A stretch of 29,102 bases of DNA from an uncultured Eubacterium sp. GTDB lineage: Bacteria > Bacillota > Clostridia > Lachnospirales > Lachnospiraceae. Location: assembly GCA_934320655.1 (NCBI GenBank), contig CAKRFN010000025.1, forward strand, positions 1 through 29,102, written 5' to 3'. The translations under genes and the position numbers were made by a program. This document shows, one piece after another, positions 15,694 through 24,100 of this stretch (positions within the stretch are counted from its first letter, which is position 1; every line of letters starts with the position of its first letter). Under the pieces are notes generated by a model, which worked only from the letters and a program-made list of their open reading frames with translations, did no database searches and had not been told where the DNA came from.

Positions 15694-16239
15694 ATGAATT
15701 TTATCTATGAAACAGACCGCATGCGCATACAGATCCTGAATGGAACCTATGCGGCAGAGTCGTTGCGGTTTTATGAAGAAGACCGCGAATTATTCGAGCG
15801 CTACGAACCGCTGCGCCCGACCAATTTTTATACAGAAAACTATCACCGCTATCTGATGAACTACGAATACAACCGGATTCTAAAGGGAGATCTGATGCGC
15901 TACTGGTTTTTCCCGAAGAACGATCCGATGCGGATCATCGGGACAGTAAGCCTGCGGAACATCGTCCACGGCTCCTATGAGAAATGTGAGATCGGATACA
16001 AGCTGTCGAGCGCCTATCACAGACAGGGCTACGCAAAAGAAGGCATCGCGCGGGTCATACAGATCGCATTTACCGAACTCGATCTGCACCGGATCGAGGC
16101 GTACTGTATGCCCGGCAACGAGCCATCGATCAATCTGTTGGAGTCTCTGAACTTCCATCTGGAAGGAAAGCTGGAAAAATATGTGAAAATTCAGGGACGC
16201 TACGAGGATCATCTGCTCTTTAGTCTGCTTCGTTCATAG
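15694..16239 (+). CDS. GNAT-family N-acetyltransferase (RimJ/RimL-like)
   Basis: Transfers an acetyl group from acetyl-CoA; the substrate is unknown. The 181-residue protein opens ETDRMRIQIL. It has a beta-strand with IIGTVSLRNIVHGSYEKCEI, then the acetyl-CoA loop and helix (YHRQGYAKEGIARVIQIAF, the Q/RxxGxA signature). The closing pattern LHRIEAYCMPGNEPSINLLE, NFHLEGKLEKYVKIQGRYED is typical of the RimJ/RimL group (AcTransf_3). AAAAGAGAAA precedes the ATG. Its last 20 bases overlap the end of the convergent gene at 16220-17224. Confidence 0.9.
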   Translation: MNFIYETDRMRIQILNGTYAAESLRFYEEDRELFERYEPLRPTNFYTENYHRYLMNYEYNRILKGDLMRYWFFPKNDPMRIIGTVSLRNIVHGSYEKCEIGYKLSSAYHRQGYAKEGIARVIQIAFTELDLHRIEAYCMPGNEPSINLLESLNFHLEGKLEKYVKIQGRYEDHLLFSLLRS

Positions 16240-17224
16240 TCGTGTACCAGTAACCGAACGGAGCATCGGCATCGGCGGATGCCTTTTCCGGCAGAAAATC
16301 AGAAAATCCGAAGATTGCCGCGAGCACATGCTCCTGCCGGTAGCGGATGCCGGGAACGCCGACAAACCATTTTGTACCTTTCGCAGACGGAAATCTGCCA
16401 AAGATCAGATGGCGGTACATAAAAAAGGAATGCAGCAAAAAGCTGTTGTTGCACAAATGCCAGTTTGACGGCGGCAGCAGGCGCAGATCTTTCAGCTCTG
16501 TGCGCATACACTGGATCTGCGAATCGGCAAACGGCTGGATGATCGGATGCGTCAGCAGCAGCATATTCCAGTTTTGTTCCCATGAACTGAGCCGCATTTG
16601 CGGCTGTGTCAGAGGCAGCTCGGCGGATTGGATCACATTTTCACCGGAGCTCTGCGGCTGTGAGTGTTCGAAATCGACATTTTTCGACCTATCGGACATT
16701 TCTACTCCGTTGGGACTGTCCGCCTGTGCTGTTTGTTTCGCCTGTTCCATCCTATTTGTCTGCTCCACGCCGTTGATTTCCTCTTTATTTACATCTTTCT
16801 CTGTATCAGCCGCATCCATCTCATCAGCGGGCGGCTCATAGAGCGTGAACCGCGACCAGTCGATCGGGGCTTCATCCCACTGACTCACAAAACAGATCTG
16901 ATCCTGTGACAACAGAAAAATCCCCGCGACATCGCTGATCTGGTAGCTACTCTCGCCGAGAGCGGTCTGTGCCAGCACAAAGCGGCGGTCGGTAGCCCCA
17001 CCCGCAAACGGCACTTCACCGATCGGAAATCCGAGCAGCACATCCTCATTTCTCACAAACAGGCAGAGGCTCGCAGTCGGTGTCTGCAATTTACAATCGT
17101 GCATATGCAGTTCTATGGAAGTCTGTGTACCTTTCATCTCTATCTTGGCGAAACCGACATTGACCGTCTTCGCCCCTTCCTCGTAAGCATACATATAGGA
17201 AAAGAATCTCCTGTATTCGGACAT
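16220..17224 (-). CDS. Conserved Lachnospiraceae protein of unknown function (DUF6128-like C terminus)
   Basis: The protein has 334 residues and no signal peptide or membrane helix. Residues 1 to about 135 form a beta-rich domain (YAYEEGAKTVNVGFAKIEMK...). A low-complexity polar linker follows (about 140-210, rich in Gln, Glu, Asn, Ser). The conserved C-terminal domain contains HPIIQPFADSQIQCMRTELK, LRLLPPSNWHLCNNSFLLHS and KWFVGVPGIRYRQEHVLAA. I associate this last part with DUF6128 from memory, not by search. The start is MSEYRRFF at 17224 because AAGGAG precedes it by 6 bases; the earlier Met has none. It is divergent from perR and overlaps the GNAT gene at its 3' end. Confidence 0.72.
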   Translation of the reverse strand: MSEYRRFFSYMYAYEEGAKTVNVGFAKIEMKGTQTSIELHMHDCKLQTPTASLCLFVRNEDVLLGFPIGEVPFAGGATDRRFVLAQTALGESSYQISDVAGIFLLSQDQICFVSQWDEAPIDWSRFTLYEPPADEMDAADTEKDVNKEEINGVEQTNRMEQAKQTAQADSPNGVEMSDRSKNVDFEHSQPQSSGENVIQSAELPLTQPQMRLSSWEQNWNMLLLTHPIIQPFADSQIQCMRTELKDLRLLPPSNWHLCNNSFLLHSFFMYRHLIFGRFPSAKGTKWFVGVPGIRYRQEHVLAAIFGFSDFLPEKASADADAPFGYWYTTMNEAD

Positions 17225-17302
17225 AAAGACTCCTTGATGATACATTTATACAATTTATGCCGGTTTAGGGAAAATATGTCAGTAAAAATGACGGATTTTC
17301 GA

Positions 17303-17338
17303 TTGACAACTACTATATACGGGACTATGATAAATAGT
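17303..17338 (+). promoter_or_regulatory. perR promoter with a palindromic operator over the -10
   Basis: TTGACA (17303-17308), 17 bases and TATGAT (17326-17331) form a strong sigma-A promoter. An inverted repeat ACTAT-GATAA-ATAGT (17324-17338) covers the -10. It is AT-rich and 15 bases long, like a PerR box, although its sequence is only a partial match to the Bacillus consensus. Autoregulation by PerR is a reasonable inference. Confidence 0.6.
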
Positions 17339-17375
17339 ATAAAACAGGAATGATTATTATTATGAGGGTGAAACA

Positions 17376-17783
17376 ATGTTAAAACACAGTAAGCAGAGAG
17401 ACTCGATCAACAACTTTTTAAAGACACGTACCGATCATCCGACTGCGGAGACAATTTATGAAAATATTCAGAAAGAGTTCCCACATATCAGTCTGGGGAC
17501 AGTCTATCGGAATCTGGCATTGCTGACGGATATCGGCGAGATCCAGACGATTTCCACGGGGGTCGGACCCGACCGTTTTGACGGCAATGCAGCGCCACAT
17601 TACCACTTTATCTGCAAAAAGTGCGGCTGCGTACAGGATCTTCAGGTACAGGGGCTTGACCATATCAACCTGTTAGCCCAGCACGGCTTTGATGGTACGA
17701 TCGAGGAACACACAGTATTCTTTTACGGCAGATGTGCCGCTTGCATGAACCAACAAAAGTTAGACATGGGTAACAAAGATTAG
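17376..17783 (+). CDS. perR: PerR-type peroxide-sensing repressor (Fur family)
   Basis: A metal-dependent repressor of the oxidative-stress response. The N-terminal winged helix contains SLGTVYRNLALLTDIGEI (39-56). The structural zinc site has CKKC-like C80/C83 and C120/C123. All five regulatory-site ligands of Bacillus PerR have counterparts: His37, Asp69 (in RFD), His75, His77 and Asp88. Asp at the last position favours PerR over Fur. The length of 135 residues is normal. The reverse rubrerythrin gene lies 127 bases downstream, a classic PerR target in clostridia. Confidence 0.88.
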   Translation: MLKHSKQRDSINNFLKTRTDHPTAETIYENIQKEFPHISLGTVYRNLALLTDIGEIQTISTGVGPDRFDGNAAPHYHFICKKCGCVQDLQVQGLDHINLLAQHGFDGTIEEHTVFFYGRCAACMNQQKLDMGNKD

Positions 17784-17796
17784 TTATTAAAGCTAG

Positions 17797-17852
17797 TTGA
17801 CACCGTAAAAAATCTATGATATAAAATCAGTAACGATTCCTAATATGAATCG
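17797..17852 (+). promoter_or_regulatory. Promoter of the rubrerythrin gene with nearby repeat motifs
   Basis: TTGACA (17797-17802), 17 bases and TATAAA (17820-17825) form a strong sigma-A promoter. CTATGATA (17814-17821), overlapping the -10, is identical to CTATGATA in the perR promoter (17325-17332) and may be a shared PerR half-site. A separate small inverted repeat CGATTC / GAATCG is at 17834-17852, close to the expected transcript start. Confidence 0.6.
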
Positions 17853-17910
17853 AAACAAGCAAATAAACAAAGAAAATAAAACAATACAAAACGAAAGGAT
17901 GGAAAAAATT

Positions 17911-18498
17911 ATGGCAAAGTATGTATGTTCAGTATGTGGATATGTTTATGAGGGAGAAGAGCCTCCGAAGGAGTGCCCGGTATGTCACGTAGGCGCTGAC
18001 AAGTTCAAAAAGGTAGAGGGAGAACTGACACTCGCAGCAGAGCACGAGTATGGCGTATACGCATCTACCGTAAAGAACAATCCTGAGATCAGCGATGAAG
18101 ATAAGAAGTTTATCTTCGACCAGTTAAAGGCAAACTTTGATGGTGAGTGTGCAGAGGTTGGTATGTATCTGTGCATGGCTAGAATCGCTCATCGTGAGGG
18201 ATATCCGGAGATCGGTCTCTACTGGGAGAAGGCAGCTTATGAAGAAGCTGAGCACGCATCTAAGTTTGCTGAGCTGTTAGGTGAGGATCTCGAGCCGAAC
18301 ATGAAGGCTACAACCAAGGACAACCTCGCATGGAGAGTAGATTGTGAGTTCGGTGCAACCGCAGGTAAGTTTGATCTGGCAAAATGTGCAAAGAAGAACA
18401 ACCTGGATGCAATTCACGATACCGTTCATGAGATGGCTAGAGACGAGGCAAGACACGGCAGAGCGCTCAAGGGTCTGTTGGATCGTTACTTCGGATAA
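17911..18498 (+). CDS. Reverse rubrerythrin (rubredoxin domain first)
   Basis: Reduces hydrogen peroxide and oxygen in anaerobes using electrons from NADH-linked rubredoxin reductases. The 195-residue protein has the rubredoxin-like Fe(Cys)4 domain at the N terminus (CSVCGY, C6/C9; CPVCHV, C22/C25). A ferritin-like di-iron domain follows, with ECAEVGMYLCMARIAHREG, EEAEHASKFAELLGE and EARHGRALKGLL carrying the Glu/His ligands. The reversed order defines the revRbr group known from Clostridium. The start at 17911 is used because AAAGGATGG ends 8 bases before; the upstream in-frame Met codons are too close to it or lack a site. It is followed by its own terminator. Confidence 0.93.
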   Translation: MAKYVCSVCGYVYEGEEPPKECPVCHVGADKFKKVEGELTLAAEHEYGVYASTVKNNPEISDEDKKFIFDQLKANFDGECAEVGMYLCMARIAHREGYPEIGLYWEKAAYEEAEHASKFAELLGEDLEPNMKATTKDNLAWRVDCEFGATAGKFDLAKCAKKNNLDAIHDTVHEMARDEARHGRALKGLLDRYFG

Positions 18499-18544
18499 TT
18501 CCGCAGGTACTATCCTTATTATAGGTAGAAACAAAATCATACGA

Positions 18545-18576
18545 GAGGGATGAGTAAAATGCTCATTCCTCTTTTT
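18545..18576 (+). terminator. Intrinsic terminator after rubrerythrin
   Basis: GAGGGATGAG (18545-18554) pairs with CTCATTCCTC (18562-18571) with one G-U. The loop has seven bases and five Ts follow. Confidence 0.9.
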
Positions 18577-18613
18577 ATTGCAGGAATTTTCCCCATCTCA
18601 TACTTTGGGATGA

Positions 18614-18642
18614 TTTACATTTGTCTTGACTACGCGTATAAT
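18614..18642 (+). promoter_or_regulatory. Promoter of the LuxR-type ATPase regulator
   Basis: TTTACA (18614-18619), a 17-base spacer and TATAAT (18637-18642) form a good sigma-A promoter about 40 bases before the start codon. Confidence 0.75.
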
Positions 18643-18684
18643 AAAGCCAATAACGAAAATTTACAGAAAACAGGAGGATGACAC

Positions 18685-21057
18685 GTGCAGGAGACAGTCT
18701 TGATAAAACCTAGCGTGCAACAACAATTTGACACATTTATGCGGCGGGGGAGAGTGCTGTTTTTCAGCGCGCCCTGCGGATTCGGAAAGACGACTCTGGC
18801 ACATGCATTACTCGAGGAATACGATGTGCACTGTACGAGTGCGGGAGACGATGACTTTTCATTCGATGCGCTGGACGGCGATTGGAACATACTGCTGATC
18901 GATGATCTGCAGTATGTACAGGAGGAAGACGATTGGCAGGCATTGTGTAAGCTGATCCGTTCAAGACCGGAGAGCCGTTTCGTACTCTGTTCGCGGGGTA
19001 CCTTGCCCGGCTGCCTGATGGCATTTTTGTATACCGGACTACTGACTGTTCTGGAGGCGGATGATCTGATGTTTGACCGCGAAGATATCCGCAGTCTGTA
19101 TGAAGCCTGTGAAGTCGGGATCACAGAGAGCGATCTGAGCGCGGTTTACAAGGAATCGATCGGTTATCCGCTCGGAGTCATGATCATGGCGCGGTATATG
19201 TCCGGCGGCAAGCTCTTTGATACGGACATGGTCACACGAGCGTACCGGGAGATCTTCTTATATTTTGAGGCAGTGATTTACCAGCGGTTTGAGCTGGCGA
19301 TCCGGCGGTTTTTGCTGCAAATGTCACTGTTTGAGAGCTTTGACCTCAAGCTGGCGCGGATGGTCAGCGGCGATGCGCATGCGGGCGACATGCTGGACTG
19401 GCTGCAGCGCAACACAACGATGCTCCGCTGCGACAACGCCGGACAGTTTCATTTCTGGCGGCAGTTCCGGGCATTTCTGCTGTGGGAGGCGGAGCGCGAA
19501 TACACGGATGAAAAGCGGGCGATGCTGCTCAACCGCGGCGGACTCTACTACGAGCTGCACGAGGACTATGCCCGCGCGTTGGAGTGCTACACGAAGGGCG
19601 GCGATCATTCCAAAGTCTCCGAGCTGCTCATCCGGAATGCACAGCTGCATCCGGGCATGGGACATTACAGTGAGATGGAAAAATACTACCGCAGCCTGCC
19701 GGAATCCGAGATTCTGACCTCGCCTTCGCTCATGCAGGGAATGAGTATGCTGTGTGCGCTTGCCATAGACGACAGCGGTTCGGAATACTGGTATCACAAA
19801 TTGCAGGAGTTCGCGCAGCACCGCTCCAGACAGGATTCAGCAGGAAAAGAGGCGCGCAGCCGTCTGGCATGGCTGGACATTTCGCTGCCTCAGCGGGGTG
19901 TGGATAGTCTGACTGAGACGATTCCGGCGGTTTTCCGGCTCATGAAGAATAAAGAAGTAGCGCTGCCGCCGTTTTCGGTCACAAGTGCGCTGCCGAGTAT
20001 CATGAATGGCGGCAAAGATTTCTCCGCATGGAGCAAAAAGGATGATTTCTTATATCAGACGCTACGGATTCCGGTGGAGGCGATTCTTGGAAAAGACGGA
20101 ATTGGTCTGGCGGATTGTGCGATCGCAGAGAGCAAATTTGAAAAAGGAGAAAATATCTCCAGCCGGATGCTGTCGTTAATTCCGTTAATGAACGAGATCC
20201 GGCAAAACGGCACACCGGATATCGAGTTTGCGATCAACGGACTGCTGGCGCGCAGTCAGGTCATGAACGGTCAGCCCGAAGATGCACGCCACACGATTGT
20301 CACGCTGCGTGAGAGATTCGTAGAACAGGGTCAGACGCGGTTTTTGCCGAATATCGATGCGATGCTCTGCCGGATCGATCTGCATGTCGATGATCTCGAC
20401 CATGCGGATGAGTGGTATCGGAAAAAAGCACCGCGCGATCCGATGCATATCAATGTGATGAAACGTTACCAATATCTGACACAGGCGATGGTAGAGCTGG
20501 CGGACGAGCGGCCGGATGCGGCACTCATGACGCTCTCTCCGCTCGAGCTGTTTTTTGAGAGAAGCGGGCGATATATCGATCAGATCCGGTTGTGTGTGCT
20601 GACGGCGATCGCTCTGTATCGGAAAAAGAACGAAAACTGGCGGCAATATCTTTCTAAGGGACTGGAACTGGCGGCGGAATACCGTTTTGTCCGCCCGATC
20701 AGCGTCTATGGCGTGGTCGTTCTGCCGCTGCTTGAGGAACTGGAGTGGGAGAGCGAGGACGATTGCGACAAATGGTACAGACTGCTTCTCACAGATGTGC
20801 GGACACAGGCGGCACTCTATCCCGACTTTTTGCGGCCGCGGCTGGCACCGAATGAAGCACTCACGCCGATGGAATTGCAGATTTTGCGGCTGATCTGTGC
20901 CGACAAGAGCAATGCCGAGATCGCACAGACGATGGATATCAAGCTGACGACAGTCAAAACGCATGTGAGCCATGTCCTGAGCAAGCTCGATGTCAGACGG
21001 CGCAGCGAGGCAAAGACAGCGGCGAAAAAGCTGCGGCTCGTGCCGGAGGATCACTAG
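18685..21057 (+). CDS. Large ATP-binding LuxR-family regulator (LAL / MalT-like)
   Basis: A 790-residue transcriptional activator of the STAND ATPase class. The N-terminal NTPase has Walker A APCGFGKTT (29-37) and Walker B ILLIDDLQ (about 70-77). A winged-helix and long helical repeat region follow (about 250-710, TPR-like; for example YYELHEDYARALECYTKGGD). A LuxR helix-turn-helix closes the protein (about 725-785, LTPMELQILRLICADKSNAE, then TVKTHVSHVLSKLDVRRRSE). Members bind ATP and an inducer, then oligomerise and activate promoters. The start is GTG after AGGAGG; the nearby ATG at 18678 is out of frame and soon stops. The 65-base gap to the giant secreted protein gene suggests that gene as a target. 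The inducer is unknown. Confidence 0.9.
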   Translation: MQETVLIKPSVQQQFDTFMRRGRVLFFSAPCGFGKTTLAHALLEEYDVHCTSAGDDDFSFDALDGDWNILLIDDLQYVQEEDDWQALCKLIRSRPESRFVLCSRGTLPGCLMAFLYTGLLTVLEADDLMFDREDIRSLYEACEVGITESDLSAVYKESIGYPLGVMIMARYMSGGKLFDTDMVTRAYREIFLYFEAVIYQRFELAIRRFLLQMSLFESFDLKLARMVSGDAHAGDMLDWLQRNTTMLRCDNAGQFHFWRQFRAFLLWEAEREYTDEKRAMLLNRGGLYYELHEDYARALECYTKGGDHSKVSELLIRNAQLHPGMGHYSEMEKYYRSLPESEILTSPSLMQGMSMLCALAIDDSGSEYWYHKLQEFAQHRSRQDSAGKEARSRLAWLDISLPQRGVDSLTETIPAVFRLMKNKEVALPPFSVTSALPSIMNGGKDFSAWSKKDDFLYQTLRIPVEAILGKDGIGLADCAIAESKFEKGENISSRMLSLIPLMNEIRQNGTPDIEFAINGLLARSQVMNGQPEDARHTIVTLRERFVEQGQTRFLPNIDAMLCRIDLHVDDLDHADEWYRKKAPRDPMHINVMKRYQYLTQAMVELADERPDAALMTLSPLELFFERSGRYIDQIRLCVLTAIALYRKKNENWRQYLSKGLELAAEYRFVRPISVYGVVVLPLLEELEWESEDDCDKWYRLLLTDVRTQAALYPDFLRPRLAPNEALTPMELQILRLICADKSNAEIAQTMDIKLTTVKTHVSHVLSKLDVRRRSEAKTAAKKLRLVPEDH

Positions 21058-21095
21058 ATCTGTTCAAAATATCGATTATAGACCAATACGGTATA

Positions 21096-21101
21096 TATAA
21101 T
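21096..21101 (+). promoter_or_regulatory. Possible activator-dependent promoter (-10 only) before the 1493-aa protein
   Basis: TATAAT at 21096-21101 lies about 26 bases before the start codon. The sequence 17 bases upstream (CGATTA) is not a -35 box. A -10 without a -35 would suit activation by the LuxR-type protein encoded just upstream, but read-through from that gene is not excluded, since no terminator is visible between them. Confidence 0.35.
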
Positions 21102-21127
21102 ATAAATAGTAACAAGGAGGAATGACT

Positions 21128-24100
21128 ATGGAAGGTAACTGGAAAAAGAAGCTGATGAGCATATTTCTTGTGCTCACGCTCTGTCTGTCGATGATACCGA
21201 CATCGGCGCTGGCAGAGGAGGCAGCAGGTGAAAATCAGGAGAATGGCATTGCGCTGTTCAGTACCGGAGATCCGGTGGAATATGTCTCAGGTGTGGAAAG
21301 TTATGATGAAAATGGTATACCGAAAGAGTATGAAAAGAAAACGGTGACTAACTACACAGAGCTGAAAGGTGACGAATCTGAACTACCTCTGACCAGCGGG
21401 TGGTATGTGGTTAAGAAACCAGTACAGTATAGGAATTTAAAGATATCAGGTGCGGTCAATCTGATTCTGTGCGATGGAGGTCTGGATATTATTGATTCCA
21501 TCAATCTAGCTGACGAGAGTGTGTTGAATGTTTATGGACCGGAAGATCTTAATATAGGCATAAGGATAAATAGTTTGTCAAATTGTCTGTTTACATGTAC
21601 TGATGCAGATGGAACAGCTAAGGTCTGTATATATGGAGTGGAGCTTCATGTAGAGTGCGAAAATTCCAAGGGAGAGATTTTGCAGCCGGGGGTTTCCTTG
21701 TCCGGTGCACCGCAGATGGAAAGAAGATTCCGGGATGCGGATGGAGAGGTGATCTCTGATTGGGAAAATCTTTCTACGCGGCGCGTTCATGCAGAGAAAT
21801 GTAATCATAGGTCAGAGAAAACATATGTGCCTTCCACTGTTTCAGGACATGATGCGACCGATCATCAACAGAAGTGTCCAGATTGCGGTTTGATTCTGTT
21901 TGGAGAGAACCCTGAAGGAGAGAAAACTCATGAGTGGGCGGACGGTAAATGTAGTGTTTGCAACTATGAGTGCAAACATACAGATGTAGATGCAAGCGGA
22001 TTGTGTACGGCATGTAAGACTCAGTTTGAGGCCAAGGTGGTTGCCAGCGATGGAACGACGACCTATTATGCCAAGGGAGACAATGAACACGGAAATTTGC
22101 AGAACGGGCTCTACTTTGCAATAAATGCTGCACCGGATGGCAGCACCATTTATCCACTGAGAAGTCAGAGTGTTCAGGCTTGGCTGGAAGGAACAGGCAG
22201 AACTCTGACACTGAACATGAACGGAATCACCCTGAATGGTAGTATCTATGTGGCGAGAGGTTCACAAGAAAACCAAACGTTGATTCTGACCGGTGAGGGA
22301 TGTATAGACGATACCATTTTTGTGCATGAGCATGGTACGTTACAAACGAAGCTTTGGCAGGGCACAACAAGCAGATTATATATGTATTCCGGTTGTGATG
22401 TACAGTTAAACGGAGGAACCTATGGACAGATACTGAGACATAATGATTCTTGTACTGCCGGCTCTATATTGGAAGCAGGCTATGCATTCCAAAAAGAGGA
22501 CGGTTCATTTGTAAGATATAATACGGAAATTACGAATAGTAATACACTGAACAATGTCACTGTCGTAAAATGTAGTGCACATCAGGATAAAGATAACGAC
22601 AACTTGTGTGACTACTGTAACACGAACATCTCTTCGGCTGCCGCCAAAGTGACAACCGCTCAGGGTGAGACGTATTACTTCATGGCAGAACAGGATGCGA
22701 GTGGTGTTCAAACGGTTGATGCATCCGTAGCATCTGCGACTGATACAGTCACACTGCTGACAGATCATCTTACGATTAACAATGCAAACTGTACGATTGA
22801 TCTGAATGGTCAGACAGGAATAACGATTACTGCTAGTGGTTCGGATCTGGTCGTGACCGACAGAGGAACAAATGGAACAGTTGCGCTTCTGGACACTACC
22901 TCCGGCAGTGCAAAGCTCAAAGGTGGCACTTATAATGAGATTTCTACCGGCAGCAACACGCTTGGCAGTCTGTTACCGGATGGCTATGGATTCCAGAAAG
23001 CAGACGGTTCATGGCTCACCGAGGCAGAATTGGCAATATCCGGCAGTCAGATATTGACAGCTAATAACATCGGTACAGTCACAGTCGCACAGGCACCGAT
23101 CACGAAGCTGACTGTCACTGCACCGGAGAGCATCACCTATACGGATGACCTTACAATTACGGCAGAAGTAGATAAGATCGCAGGTGCACAGGATGCCACT
23201 TACGAGTGGTATATGGATAATAGTAGTACAAAGCTGGAAGGTAAAACAGGAGATACTCTGACGCTGAAAGATACGCCACGCAGTGATTCTACGAAAAATC
23301 CCGATCCTGCCGAATACGGAAACGCGGGAGACCACACCTTCAAGTGTGTGGCATCCAGTGATGGCTATGTCGTCAGCAAAGAGGTCACTGTGACCGTGAA
23401 ACCGGCAGATCTGTCGAACGCGAGACTTACGATCAGCGGTGAGGATGGTCTGGCTTATGATCCGGTATCATCGCAGAAAGATAGCGGTATAGTGCGTCGT
23501 ATCGCATTTGATCTGTGGTATAACAACAAATACCTGACCGTGCAGCCTAGTGACGAGTTCTCGGAACCGATCGATGCAGATGATTATACAGTTACCGGAA
23601 ATAAAGGGGTAACAGATGCCGGTACCTATACACTGACTGTCACCGGACAGGGCAACTACACCGGCACAAAATCCATCCAGTTTGTGGTAAAGCCGTGTGA
23701 ATTATCAGAAAAGGCAGGTATCGGTAATTTAACAAAGGAATATGACGGTACGACAGATCTGCCGTTCGAGCAGCTGGATTCCGTTAGTTTTCTATACGGA
23801 GGAAGAAACAATAACATAAACTTTTACAGAGACGTGGACTATACGGTAGAGGGAGCGCAGTTTGAGAATGCAGATGCCGGAAATCAAAAAACGGTCATTA
23901 TAAAGTTCCGGATGCTGAATCCGAACTATAGCTTTGCGGGCGGCCAGAGGGAAATAGAAATTGTCAGAAGTCAGCAGGATGCCGGCAGTGCATATCAGGA
24001 GATAGTCAAAGCGGCGGCAGCTGACCAGTCTGTGGATCTGGAAGTAATGAATGGTCATGCAAAGACGTATACCGTCGATCTCTCGGAGCTGATCCCCGAA

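Noticed and set aside
20185..21054. A 289-codon minus-strand frame opposite the LuxR-type regulator
   Set aside because: It has no RBS or family features and lies wholly inside a clear plus-strand gene with Walker and HTH motifs.
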